64,000 nt of DNA from Bisporella sp. PMI_857 (taxonomy: Eukaryota > Ascomycota > Leotiomycetes > Helotiales > Helotiaceae), in assembly GCA_021307315.1 (NCBI GenBank), contig JAJSPD010000037.1, forward strand, positions 372,001-436,000. Reading direction: 5' to 3'. Under the pieces are notes generated by a model, which did not search any database, was not told the DNA's origin, and saw only the letters and a program-made list of their open reading frames with translations. Positions within the stretch are counted from its first letter, which is position 1. Each line of letters opens with the position of its first letter. The translations under genes were made by a program, and so were the position numbers. Below are positions 1 through 11,800 of this stretch, one piece after another.

Positions 1-775
1 CATGTCATATGCCTACAACCACTGGCGGCGCGAGTTTCGCGGCCCGGAAGAAGAAAATTGTGCTGGCATTCTTGTCTGGCAATTGAATGATATCTGGCCA
101 GGCACGAGCTGGGCGCTGGTAGATGTCGATCTAAACCGCAAAGCGAGCTATTACATCACGAAGCGTGCATTGGCGAAGACCGTCGTCGGGATGGAGAGAA
201 TAGTGACCAAGGAGCCGAGCTATATCGTGTCCGGATTCCTGCCCGAGAAGGCGGCGTTGGAGATTTGGGCAGTCAACGGGTTCGTGACGGAACTGGAAGC
301 GGTCTTGAAGCTCGGCGCCTTTGATATCGAGTCAGGCGATTCCATTCCGTTGCCGGATACCGAAGCAGAGAGAAAGGTGGTTCTTAAGCCGAACCAAAGC
401 AATGAGATCACCAAGATCTCGATCCCTAATGCGGAGCAGACGGTCATTGTCGCATATCTGGATGATCAGCAAGGAAAGAGACTCGCCAGATGGATTTCAT
501 GGCCCGAACCGCTAAAGTATGTGCGCTTTAAGAAGGACTTGAAGGTTGAGGTTAAAGTCGAAGGCAACGAGGTTGTCCTGAGTGCCAATGGCCCGGCAAA
601 AGGCGTTGTGGTTGCGGTACCGCTGGAAGAAGGCGAAGATGCGGTATTTGATGATAACTTTATCGATCTTGTGCCTCAGGAGGTGGTGCGGATCAAAACA
701 ATTGGCCTGAAAGGAAGATCTGTTAAAGCTAAATGGCTTTGTGATTGGGAATCTGAAGAGGGCTTCGAGCTGTGA
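1..775 (+). CDS. beta-mannosidase (GH2), C-terminal part
   Basis: Only the last 257 codons are in the window; the reading frame is open to the left edge and ends at TGA 773-775. The segment NHWRREFRGPEEENCAG followed by WQLNDIWPGTSW and a KASYYITKRAL-like stretch is the conserved end of the catalytic barrel of fungal GH2 beta-mannosidases, which remove terminal beta-1,4-mannose from mannan-derived oligosaccharides and N-glycans. The remaining ~170 residues are the variable C-terminal beta-sandwich region. The nucleophile motif and any signal peptide lie upstream of the window, so secreted versus intracellular form cannot be decided. The internal ATG at base 2 is not the true start. Family assignment is by recognition of the conserved Trp-rich block. 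Confidence 0.88.
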   Translation, partial: MSYAYNHWRREFRGPEEENCAGILVWQLNDIWPGTSWALVDVDLNRKASYYITKRALAKTVVGMERIVTKEPSYIVSGFLPEKAALEIWAVNGFVTELEAVLKLGAFDIESGDSIPLPDTEAERKVVLKPNQSNEITKISIPNAEQTVIVAYLDDQQGKRLARWISWPEPLKYVRFKKDLKVEVKVEGNEVVLSANGPAKGVVVAVPLEEGEDAVFDDNFIDLVPQEVVRIKTIGLKGRSVKAKWLCDWESEEGFEL

Positions 776-2027
776 TGTGCATGGACGCTCCGTGTTATGG
801 CTCGTCTTCATCCCTTGTAGAGCTGCTGGCTCAGATAGAATTCACAAATAGGGTTATAGTTTGGCCAGCACAATTTATCCAACGTCTCTCACTTGCCCGA
901 GGCTTTCTGCCAGCTACTTATGTGGAGGGTTTTGCTATGAAACGGTTGCGCATTTGTTATTCACTTTCTTAGGTAGGAATAAATAGTTCAGTCTCGACTA
1001 CGGCAAGGCTAAAAATGTAACTTGTGAAAAGCCTTGAGGAGCCATCGGATATGAAACCTACCGTAACCCGTCTGACCACGCCGGCAAGAGCGATACCAGC
1101 GAAGATGAGCTCGTAGGACGCCGTTTATTCTGAGCCCTTTGAAGGTGTTTTCGAACGAGCCCGCGCGTGGTGTGAGAAAGGAGATAATGAAAAGACGCAG
1201 GTTCGGATGGAGAGGAAACTGTGGTACTTGGCGGGGCGAGAAGGGGATGAACACGTTTAGGAAGATAGAGAGATTCCAGTTGATTTTGTTCTGCTTTGCA
1301 AATTACGCCGCGGTCGCTTGACGATAGGTTTGGGGCTTGATTCGTCCGTCTATCGAAGGGACTTCCCAGATCATCATCGCTCTTCCATCCTGGGAACTTT
1401 AAAATGCACATGCGTCTCTGAGACATTGGAAACTACCGGGTCCGACTTGCTGCTGCTGCTATAGCTGCCACGATCACAATGTAAGTCAGCGCCAGGTAGG
1501 ATATTCATCTAGAGGCGGGCTAGAAGACAAAGAAGAGAGCACACACGATGGTGATGCTGCTATCTTTAGGGATTCTAGAACATATAAAAGTTTGGCGATC
1601 CTCTAGAGCTCGAGGCCGGATTTAGCATAGCTTCAACCTTAAAGTCAGCCAGGATAGGGCTGCATCCACACGTGAACTCTAAACTGCGCCACTCCAACCT
1701 CCTTTCTCACCCGACAGCCGACATTAATTTGGAAGCTGATAGATATCCCTGCTGGGCAAGTGGGCAGAATTGGGGTATATGGAGGATGGAAGTGAGACAA
1801 TTGTGATAAGCAGCTGTATTATTATCTAAAGGGAGACATAGTCCCGTAATCTTAAACCCTAGAACTCCATCGCTCATGCAAATGCTAATCAATCCCGTCA
1901 TCCTGTCCCTCGGTTTGTGCAACCTCTTTTTGTTTTATGTATGCCATCCATTCAGATGCAGTTATTTGTCCAAAATATACAGAAAACACTTTACTTTACA
2001 GGAACCTTCAACTACCAGCGAGGAAGA
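776..2027. other. intergenic, convergent genes
   Basis: This spacer lies between the 3' ends of the beta-mannosidase (+) and the Crh-like gene (-). Several short ORFs occur on both strands, but none has family-like composition, splice-supported extension or a convincing start. It presumably holds both 3' UTRs. I see no RNA gene or repeat. Confidence 0.6.
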
Positions 2028-3299
2028 TTACATGACGAAGTAACCAAGTCCAAGACCGAGGCCAATCACGCCGTATTCTAGTGCGCCCATGCGGTGCTTA
2101 GGCTTGGAGGCGGCGCCAGTTGATATATCGGAGGGGGCGGAGGTGGCGCTACTTGTAGAGCTACCGCTAGTTTGCGAGGCAGCTAAGGTACCCGAGTTGG
2201 TTACGCTGAAGGTGGTTGGGGTAGCAGCAGTGGTACCAGAAGATGCGCTTGTGGAAGTAGCAGACGTGGTGGTGGAGGTCTCGGCAAAGACAGCGCCGCT
2301 CTTAGTAGAGCTGGTTGATGTGGTTGGCTTGGCAGACGAAGTGGTGGGTTTGGAGCTAGAGGATGCTGCATTGCTGTTCTTGTATGGGCCAGCGCAGTAT
2401 CCAGCTGGACGGATGGACTCCCAGCTACCAGTGAGATCGCTGTAAGTATACTCTCCGTCACCTCCGCAGCCGTAGTCAGTCACTGTGACGGTCTTGACGT
2501 TCATGGTGTATGGTGCGCCAGCTTGGCTGTATTCACCACCAGCCCAGTCGCACGTTCCCTTCTTTGCTGGGTCGTTCATATCGAGACAAGCAATCCAGGA
2601 GCCCATCTTGACCTTCATAGGAGTTTGTGGGTAGCGGGTACCAGACTTGGCGAGAGGATCGGTGTAGAAGAGTTGACGGACAAGGACCTGCTCCGCATCT
2701 GTTCCATCGGCAGGGCCAATCTTCCATTGGACGGACTTGTCGGTCCAGTCGATGGTGTACTTGAGGTAATTCTCGATCGTGTTGTCCAGACCCTTGTGGA
2801 ACGCACCACGGTCGTATGAACTGGTGTCACCCTTTCCGAAGAAGTTGCTCTGGACTTCGTTGGGGAACGTGCCCAACCACTCCCAATCGATCTCATCAAG
2901 ATCATCAGACTCGAGAATGAAACTGCTGACTACACCGGCACCCGAGGATGCCTTCATTACCACCTCGACCTTGCCAAAGAAGATGTATTTGTTAAGTTGC
3001 ATGGTTGGCGCTTGGGTGTTCTTTGCGATGATGAAGTTGGCTCCTCCATTGTAATCCATGGTAGTACCCTCTAAAGCATGCCAGTCACTGCTCTCACCCT
3101 TCGTGAAGTCGGTGGTGATTGATTTTCCGAGAGCGGGGTCGGCGGGGCATGCTGTTCGTTGTTAGCTTTGTACTACAACACATGAATGCGATGGTTATTT
3201 ACTCTTCTTTGTAGGATCACACTTGGTAAACGTTTGTGCTTGTACGAGGGACAGAGTGGACAGAAGCACTGCTGCAACAGAGACGGGTTTGGAGAACAT
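2028..3299 (-). CDS. Crh-like GH16 cell-wall transglycosylase, GPI-anchored
   Basis: Two exons, 3299-3203 and 3151-2028, with a 51-bp GT-AG intron (3152-3202), give 406 aa. The start was chosen because it opens a signal peptide (MFSKPVSVAAVLLSTLSLVQA). The catalytic motif DEIDWEWLG (ExDxE type) is present, with Trp-rich glucan-binding segments and paired cysteines in the catalytic domain. A Ser/Thr-rich linker and a C-terminal hydrophobic tail after SKPKHR indicate GPI anchoring. Crh/Utr2 enzymes link chitin to beta-1,6- and beta-1,3-glucan in the cell wall. It appears intact. The exact subfamily (Crh1/Crh2/Utr2) is not resolved from sequence alone. Confidence 0.92.
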
Positions 3300-6200
3300 G
3301 GTGATGATGTTTATGCAGGCGATGTTGCGAAGAAAGTTAATAAAAATGGGCTTAACAAGATTTAAGCAGCTGAAGACGTAGTTGGTATTGTAACGAGTGT
3401 GTTGTAAAGAAATAATAAAGACGAGAAAGCAGCGAAGTAAAAGAGGAGGCTGATTCGAATGTGGAGGATTCAACACAAGTTGGGGAGGAAACGGGAGAGA
3501 TAAATGATTCCCATGACCCCTGCCACCGCCCACTGATGTTTGACGACTTCTTCCCCTGCTTCTCACCCTGACCCATGATTGTTGGTTGGATGTGTCAGAG
3601 TGCTAATTGGATCACGAAGAAGCCAACCACGGGGCTGCGGCTAGCCCTATGCACTAGGGACACAAACACGAGAGAGGGAGAGAGAAAGGTTAGAAGGGCT
3701 AGGGGGGAAGAGAAGGGAAGGTTGGCCAAGCAAATACGGGTCAGCCTAAAAACAGCAGTTTTCAGGTACCATCTGTTCGGGGTTCTGCGGGCATAGCATG
3801 GCATGGCCGAGCGTGGTTTTTGGGGCAAACGCTGATTCATTTTCGTATTCTACAAACAGCATTATTCACAGCCTGACGATGTCCATTTTGATTGTGATGA
3901 TACTAGGCTCTCACCACAACGATAATAAAAAAAGGGGGATGTCCCTTCTCCTTCAACAGTAGAAACCAGCATCCCTGTCAGCATTGGATTGTTACAGTGG
4001 CTGAACACCCTGAAGGACGCCTGAAGGGACCAATGGGAATGCAAATCTATTGGCTCGGTCTCCCCTATAACCCCCCCTCTATGACCCCTATGACCACTAT
4101 GACTACTACCCTTTGATCTCCTTTGGGGTACTCGCTTTTACCCCAATCAAGCGCTCCATCCACCTATTGTACTATACTATACCATAGTAGTAGTACATGC
4201 TCCCAGAGGAGGCACAGCCACCCCTCCAGCCCTTAACGCGCCAACCAACACGAACATACGATTAGGAAGAACCAGCTATTTCAAGAACATCATGCATCCA
4301 TCGCATCGAGACTCGTGGTTATGTCATAAGATGCTTATCTACATCCAGCAAATGCCCGTCATTCACATTCTTTCAAACAGTATTTTCTACGAGTATCCAG
4401 TTGCTTCTTTGCAAAAAAAACCTTTTTTTTTTTTTTGCCCATCACGAGCGGGAGCAAGCCGCCTCCTGAAAACAAACAATAATAATTAACTAGTCAGGCC
4501 GAGTACAGGTACAAGAAGGGGCACAGCAAATTCCAAAAATCCTCTCAAGCCCATTTCGGCGTCGGTTCTCGGCTTCCGTCTCCTCCAATTCGCCCACCCG
4601 CATTGCCTTCCCGTTTCACCAGGGTCTCAGTCTTTCAGCGCCGAGGCCAAACCACAACGAATAAATTTCTTTTTTGCCCACAAAACAATTTTATTTTGCA
4701 TTTTATCCAATATGAGCAACGCCTCGTGATCTCAAGCGAAAAGGAAATTTTCCAACATCAATGTAAGTCTTGAAGGCATAAAACTCTTCAATAAAGCCGC
4801 GAGCACTTGGCGAGGCTGCCTTGGGGGATCTTGGAGCCTCAGGCTTTTTTTCACCTGACTCTTGCCACGGATACGAAGTCATCGACTCGCTTTGAAGCTT
4901 TCCCGCTGATCGCGAAGAGTTGAATAAAAATAAAAATAAAATAAATATTGGTGTTATCAGATTGTCATACCATGCCGTTTCGCTCATGTTGCTCAAAAAT
5001 GTATTTGCCTCCACGCTCGAAGCAGTTTCCTCTATTCGCCTAGTTCCGCCGGTCCCCCTCGCATATACGCCCTTGTATACGAGCTACCATAGCGATATTG
5101 CTCGTTTATACCCCAACTTTTTGCGCTTGATTATGGCACGTCTTATCCTTTTCTATCGATTATATATCCCAAGCCGGGATTTTTCTCGCACTGACAATGA
5201 GGAATGATGTCAGAGTAGCGTTATAAATACATCAAGAGGCCAGGGCATGAGCTGCATTGTACTCGGCCAGAGTAGCCAGAGTCTAGTTCTTGTGGTTATT
5301 GGTATATGAGCCGTACAAGGTCGTTACGGACGTGACATCTCGAATACGAAATCAAGTCAATATGGTGCATGGTGGCAGCCACTCTGGTACTGCGGTGTTG
5401 AGGGGGGTTGCATTCGCTCACTTGTCTTCACTTCCATAGAGCAAGCAACTTCTCCAGGTAATGGTTCATTAGTTCATTGTTTCTAGCATCTTTAGACGCA
5501 AGGCTCCTTAGTATTTTAGCTCATTGCTGCAGTAAAGCCATGACCTCGATATCCAGATAGTAAATGGATTTCAATGACAGAGATCTCCGACTCCGAACTT
5601 GCATCTGGCTATTCAGAATGTTCGCACCATGCATAGTGTACGCGGTTGTTACAAATTTCCCTGCTAAACCCATTGGCGTCTGCGGTTTGAATTCATCAGG
5701 ATCATATTGAATATGCGGCGAACGAGGCCATATATGGGCCGTGGTGGCTCCTATTGAGCATGTTAACATGAGTTTTGAGGTCCACGGATCACAAATACTT
5801 AATGCTTGGTCTGGATAGACAATATTACGAATGCTAACCTTGATATATAAGATTCATGATGTGCCAAGCGGAGAAGCAGGCTGCAAGCTCCAGGCTTCAC
5901 AAAAGCATCGCCCCAGCTCATTGCCATCTACAGCACATTATCCCCCTCAACGACAGTCTCCTATTCTTCTCATCTGATAATAGGAACCCTCGCTCCACCA
6001 AAAGGACTCGGCAGCGTAGCCTCCTGCCTCTGTCCCTTCGCCATGGGATACCCCCTCAGATAATATCCATCCGCCATCTTCAACCGCGTCTCATACCGCT
6101 CACTTAGGTCCTCGACATCCCAATTCATACCCGCCCATGGCCAGTGCTTCCCCAGGATCGCCGCCGCAAACCTCCTTTCCCACGAATAAACCTTGATACA

Positions 6201-7812
6201 GTCCCCTTCCACCGTCTCTTCTGATACCTCGATCTTGAGTCGCGTTGATCACGATTTCGGCAGAAGACTGAGAAGAGATCTCATGCCGTATCAAATCATC
6301 CAGTTTGCCGACCCGGCCATTTCCACCCAACGGCCGCCCCCTTTCCATCACCGTTGTCCGGCCCCCCGCCTAGAGAACTGTACCCTTCCTTTCCTGTCCC
6401 GGCGCCGACAAAGTTGAGCGCGTAGATGTGGCAGATTGGCCGGTCGGAGCGGGCGGCCTTCGACGGGACCGCCCACTGCTAGCGGAACGCAGGGCGGGGA
6501 TTGGTAAGGGATTGGCGATAGCCACGCGCGTTAGTGCGGACCTGACCGAAGCTGCTGGGTGCGAATCGGCCTCTCCCAACGAGGTTTGGTCACCCTTGTC
6601 GGTTCATTTTAAGGAGAAGGTCGAGAGGTTGCTGGTTTTCTGTTGGGACAGTAAGTTTGAGTTTGTTATTCACGTCTGGTTGTTTGATCTCCTTTGCCTA
6701 CATGAAAGTTTTATATGGGGATGCGAAGACCAGTGTTAGACATTATACTTTGTACACTCTGAGCCTAATCAGAGGTATTTATGAATATGGCGTAAGTTCT
6801 GATATATATAGTATATTAGTTCCAACTCATTCCCATTCAATGGCTGCAAGGACCCATTCACTAAGTTGCTGGGTAATATGGAATTTGGGTAATTCTTCTA
6901 ACATCTGTTGTAATGCCAACGAAAGCGAAAGCCGTGCTTCTCGGAAGGATTCATAAATTTCCCATACCAACGAGCATATAGTTCTACAGATGCAAACGAG
7001 ATGTGCTAGTTGTCCTCGTAAAACGGGTACCTGCTGCGCGCTCCGTTCAGCATTCCGGTCTTGACATGTTCATATCCGGTTGAGCCTGGATGATGTGGCC
7101 GTTGTCGGCCGGTTATTGTATCCCCTTTCCTGTCGTACGTTCCATCCAACTGTTTTCTTTTAATTTTGCGAATCGTTTGATTTGCTGAGTAGCTTATGCT
7201 TAAAGTACCTGCAAGACGGTGGCATTAAACAACCACCTGAATATGTGGCATGATCCAAGTCGATGTCGATGTCGAAAGGAATCAAGACGGGGATGGCTTT
7301 CTTCGCGTGACTCGATTTCAACTATTCAGCAGCTTGGCCGATCTGGACCAAGATAATCTATCCTCATCATAGGAAAGGGGGAACCCCCCATACGAGATCC
7401 CGAAAACTAGAGGGCGGCCGCTTATGGTCGCGCTCGATCTAGATATGGTAAAGTAGGTTTGTTGATGAAGCGAGCTTGGAGGAACGTATGATCACTTGAC
7501 CAAGGCAGTAGTGTGCTATCCCTAGGTGAGTGGCTTCATGACATCGGGGAATCCCTCCACTTCGTAGCCCACATCACGTCACCGAACATGCATTTCAGAA
7601 TGAACGCATGTATGGCAGGACCTGACACGGCGAGAAATCAATCACAATGCGGCAACACAAGACAAAACTTGGAGCCAACCTCAATTAATATTGGCAGCTG
7701 CTCTATATTAAATTTTAATGATTAAGGCCGCTTCATAATGGGTCTACTTTGAGCGAAGCATATCTAGGAGCCGTCGCGGCATCAGGCACGGCGTTTTAGC
7801 GTTGCCCATTGA
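3300..7812. other. long intergenic region
   Basis: This 4.5-kb spacer carries the 5' flank of the Crh-like gene. A C-rich block of near-repeats of 'atgacccctatgacc' type lies at about 4068-4125, with CCCCT elements that resemble fungal stress-response elements (inference). A poly(A)/poly(T) tract lies at about 4413-4435. A possible decayed coding stretch at 5970-6450 is listed separately. Other ORFs are short and not protein-like. No RNA gene was recognised. Confidence 0.5.
5970..6450 (-). pseudogene. possible decayed coding region, unknown family
   Basis: Three protein-like stretches lie end to end on the minus strand in different frames: one around 6450-6310 (contains CHIYALNFVGAGTGKEGY), one around 6350-6250 (contains GKLDDLIRHEISSQSSAE) and one at 6245-5970 (contains ERRFAAAILGKHWPWAG and KMADGYYLRGYPMAKG), ending at a stop. 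I found no plausible introns that join them, so small indels are the simplest reading. I do not recognise the family. Composition (Trp, Tyr and charged residues in order) looks more like coding sequence than chance. It may also be the 3' part of a gene whose exons I misread. Confidence 0.3.
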
Positions 7813-8896
7813 TCAAAGCTGGAGGTGACGGTCTAGTTATGTTTAGTTCTTCATCTAAAACAATACGGAAGACGACTTACATTCATATTGGGCCTCTTGG
7901 TTGATGGTGCGCCTCTTCTTCTTTTTACACACGCCAGTCTCTGTGGGCTCGGAAGAGGTTGTGGATGTGACTGAAGGTACCGTGCTTGTTGAAGTCGGCG
8001 CGGCGGTCTTTTTCTTGTACAAGCTTAGCCTGCTCCCGGCACCACTGTTCGTCTATAGTCAGCGTTGTCTCTTACACTTCAATCTTGCTAACAGAAAGGT
8101 TCTTACCAGAACTGAGCGCTGTTGCCAGGGCAAGTAAAGGAGCATTCGCTGGCTTGGGTCGGCCCGCTGCCTTCTCCGAGGGTGTTTCCACAGTAGCATT
8201 CCCGGCCATACTCAACACCGAAGTACGTGTAGGCGCTGCAGACTGCCTCACACTTGTCAATTGTCATAGCATCATCATAGTAAATTGCACTGTCGAGAGC
8301 ATGACCTTTGGTACCCTCGGTATAGCATCCCAACGCTTCATATTGAGAAGTTGAGGTTGATGTTGGAGCTGGTGCGGTAGAGGTGGTCGAGGTGGGCTGA
8401 GACGATGGTTTTGTGTAGACGTTGAGACGATTTCCCGCACCACATATTTGACTGGAGTTTCCTGGACAGCTGAAATTGCAGTCATTCTCAGGTGCCATAA
8501 GACTGCCTGAGTTCAGAGCATTTCCACACTGAAATATTACATCAGCACTGTCTACAACTTTTCTAACGACATACAAGAGACCTTGGAGAGGCCGTGGTAC
8601 CCTCCCATGATCGACGAAGACTCAGGAAAAGATCTACATACCCAGCACTCCCGGCCATATTCGACACCAAAAACATTAAACGAGCTACAAGCAACAGCAC
8701 ACTTCTCCAGGGTCATGAGATCGTCAACGTACGAACTTGCGCTCAAAGCTCGTGCATTTGAGGGCTCGGTGAAGCATCCACTGTAGGCGTACCCCAAAAC
8801 CTCGGTTGGCTGCTGCACATCAGTTGTTTCAACGGGCTGCCCGTTTGCTGTCGAGAGCAACAAAGCACTCGCCAGCACAGCGCACGTGGATCGCAT
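7813..8896 (-). CDS. secreted protein with two WSC domains
   Basis: Four exons: 8896-8642, 8528-8107, 8044-7881 and 7832-7813, giving 286 aa. The start opens a signal peptide (MRSTCAVLASALLLSTANG). Two WSC domains follow. In each, YGREC(W/Y)CGN and a CGAGxRL motif with regularly spaced cysteines are completed precisely across intron junctions, which supports the splice sites. A Ser/Thr/Pro linker separates the domains. WSC domains bind carbohydrate and occur in cell-wall sensors and extracellular enzymes. No transmembrane segment follows and the tail is basic (KKKKRR), so this is probably secreted or wall-bound rather than a Wsc sensor. If the last 48-bp intron is not spliced, a TAG at 7855-7857 ends the protein instead (288 aa). 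Confidence 0.85.
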
Positions 8897-11800
8897 ATTT
8901 GCAATTGTCAACAGCTGAAGAGCAAGCTGTCGGTGGGATTAATGATTAAGCAGGCGAGGAAGGATTGCGATGATCAACGGCACGCAACAATTAAAGACTG
9001 ACTAGAGCTAGAGGCCGTTGAAGAGGAAAAGAAGAGACATGCGACGGTTTAAACACTGATGGAGTTATCCATAAACCCTAACACCCACTGTGCAGGATTG
9101 ACCCTTGGTTACATCGACTGATTGCTGAGCTTCCATTGCTCCCAGGACCCGGCTTCCGTACATGAAATCCTTGGGTGGATCATGAACATCGAGCTAAGTG
9201 CCAGAACGATAACGGTTTTTCCTTGTCCAATACATGGTGCCCCATCGACACATATACATGCCAGGCCGTATCCAGACTCTCGAGCTTATGGTGATCTCGC
9301 TAAATGCTGGAGGAGCCGCTTCCCTGTGGAGCAATAATCTACACAATTTGTCGGCCCCTGCCAAGACCCATTCACCAGAATCCCCCGGTGGGGGGTGGAC
9401 TCTTCCGTCGGATCCGGAGATGAGACAACGTGTTTATGCCACGTTCTCAACATTTTGCAGATATTGTAGCGATCATTCTATCAAGAGAATATGCTTGAAG
9501 TGCAGCTTAAGTGCTAGCAAGACTCCCCGAGTTTTCTTATGAAAAGCGAGAGAGCTAAACACTTACCAGCATTCCCGGGTGGATAGCCGGGTATATCCCA
9601 CCGTCGCATTAGTGCTCATACTGGTGATGGAGCCCAGCGGCGCTCGCCTTAGGAAAAATAGGCAAGAATAGGGAATGTACGTGTTTCAATACCTTTTTTT
9701 TAAAAATAAAAAATAAAAAAAGGCCCCTCACTTAAAATGCCCGTAGAAGTTTAAATATATTGCTCTCATAACATGTCCAAGGCTTAAACATATTACGCCA
9801 AGGATTTCCAAGCCCAAGCGCAATTGGCCGAGTCACAAAAGTTTAACGGCAAGCAAGCGAAGCCAAGAATGGAAATAGGGAATCAGGAGAGCTTCGCTTA
9901 ATTTGAACCGCAGGCAACTGCCCTGCCTGAATGAAATTGCATCCGTTGCAGCCTTACCTACTGATCGAATGTTCCCAAAAGCTTGAGATGGGCTATAGCA
10001 CACAGCGCAGAACTTTGGTAAGCTTGCAAGGCAATAAATGCCTTTGCTCTTTCCAGCCAAGCAGCTCTTTGTACCTTGCGGTTTTGGCAAGGAATACTAG
10101 GCTTATGCGCTTTTGATCGAGGGAAGAGGATAACGAGTAGACGCTAGGTAGGTACGTTGTTTGCAGGCTGAGAGGCAGTCAGCGTGCTGACCGTGGCCTA
10201 TTTGGATATAGAGAAGAGTCCTTTGGCAATAGGCTCAAGAAAGCAGGATGTTCTGCCGTTCTGCAACTGAATATGCATGCATGCATCTCAGAGCTTTATC
10301 CTTGTCTTAAGCCATCGTATCACTGTTTTCTCTCCATTTCCTTTCGTACTGTATCGCCCTTTTCCTGCCCGTCTATAAGCTGAAACTTCCGTCCAGTATA
10401 TCTAGCTTCTGTTCCATGTGATCCGCTGCCGTAGGAAGCGATCATTCCGGGGAAACATCTGTGGGAGTCAAGATTCAGCAAAATAGAGTCTGCCATTAAA
10501 ATTTCTTGTTGGGGGTTGTATGAAGGACTTTGCATTAGATCACTCCTCTGTTGAAGAACGCCTTAATGTCAGGTTTATATGACACCTCCCTTAGTGGTAG
10601 TGCGCAATATTGCATTAACTGAGATAGCAATGTGGATATGACATCGTTTGGGTGGATATGACATCGCCCATTTGCGGGGTAGTATTTGAAGTGGGGTAAC
10701 TCTGGAAAGGCGTTGGTTCCACATAGGACAAGATGAATGTGCTTTGTTTCTGCTGGAATCTGTATGTCTTTCTTCCCGCTCCCCTAGTGTTATATACTCG
10801 CAGCTCTGTTCTCTGCCCGTAGTTCTAACTTTTATTATTCGTTTCATCACTGCTTCTTATAGCTGTCCACTTGGGAGCTGTGTTTGAGTTTCAGGCACAA
10901 TTTTTAGGACGGAGGCGGGAAATTTGGAGGAGGAGGTGCCGCCTTATTTGGAGGAGAACCTGGTGTAGTTCTTTTATTTGTTGAGAACTGTTGCTGAAGC
11001 ATTACAAATCAAGCCCGGTGGTAATAAAGCGGGTACCGAACAACTTCTGTTCAGACATGTTAGTATTTGAACAACAAAGACAAGGGGGCCTTTCAGAGAC
11101 GATAAGAGAAGAACCTGGTATCTCCTGGTACCGTTCTCGTCCTCGTGCGTGAACAAGCCTGCAGAAGTCGATCTGGCTGGTGCGGGGTAGCAGCGATAGC
11201 TAGAAGATGGTTGTTATTAACAGCCTCGCGGAATGTGTTTGCCTGGCTGTAGAAATTTGGGAGAAGCTTGAGGGCAAATTCAGCCGCGCTCACTATGATC
11301 TGACAACATGTTTCTTCACGATCCTGACAGCCGTTCACGCCACTCCATAAAAAGAATTTGGCTCCCAGTTTTCATCTAAATATACAGCCGGCTACTTTTG
11401 CGGATTTTTCCGCACGTAACTAATGACGTTGAGGTAACATGCTAATCACCAACGGGCGCGGACCTTAGAGTAGTGAGAAAGGAATGCAGCTTCTCGAAGT
11501 AGCCCTTGTGCCACAAGTCTCTATTATATTACACCCAGGTCTGGCCGTTCATAGACTTTGTCGTTACCACGGAATAGTATAGATTGTTCGATGACTGCTC
11601 TTCGGTTTGGTGATTACTGGCCGCAGTTCCGTACCACCATGACACTTCCATACTCCTATTTCCCAAACTGTATAATTGTGCCTGTACGTAAAGACTAGGA
11701 ATACGAATTTCTCCCCGTGCTTTCATCTTCCATTATTTAGTCGTGCTTTAATGCTTGTGGGCTCAAGGAGAAGAGGTGCCAGGCACGTTCGGCTTCTGCG

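Noticed and set aside
2089..2445. Long plus-strand ORF across the Ser/Thr-rich tail of the Crh gene
   Set aside because: The Val/Glu-rich composition is the typical antisense shadow of a Ser/Thr/Ala-rich linker.
4703..4987. Minus-strand ORF with a hydrophobic stretch (MSETAWYDNLITPIFILF...)
   Set aside because: Its hydrophobic part is encoded by an AT-rich run, no splice extension is visible and no family is recognised; kept out of the annotation.
5521..5769. 82-codon minus-strand ORF from a true ATG
   Set aside because: Some segments look protein-like, but there is no domain, no signal peptide and no supporting neighbour; chance or relic cannot be separated.
8072..8354. Overlapping plus- and minus-strand ORFs within the WSC gene
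   Set aside because: They are shadows of the spliced WSC reading frame.
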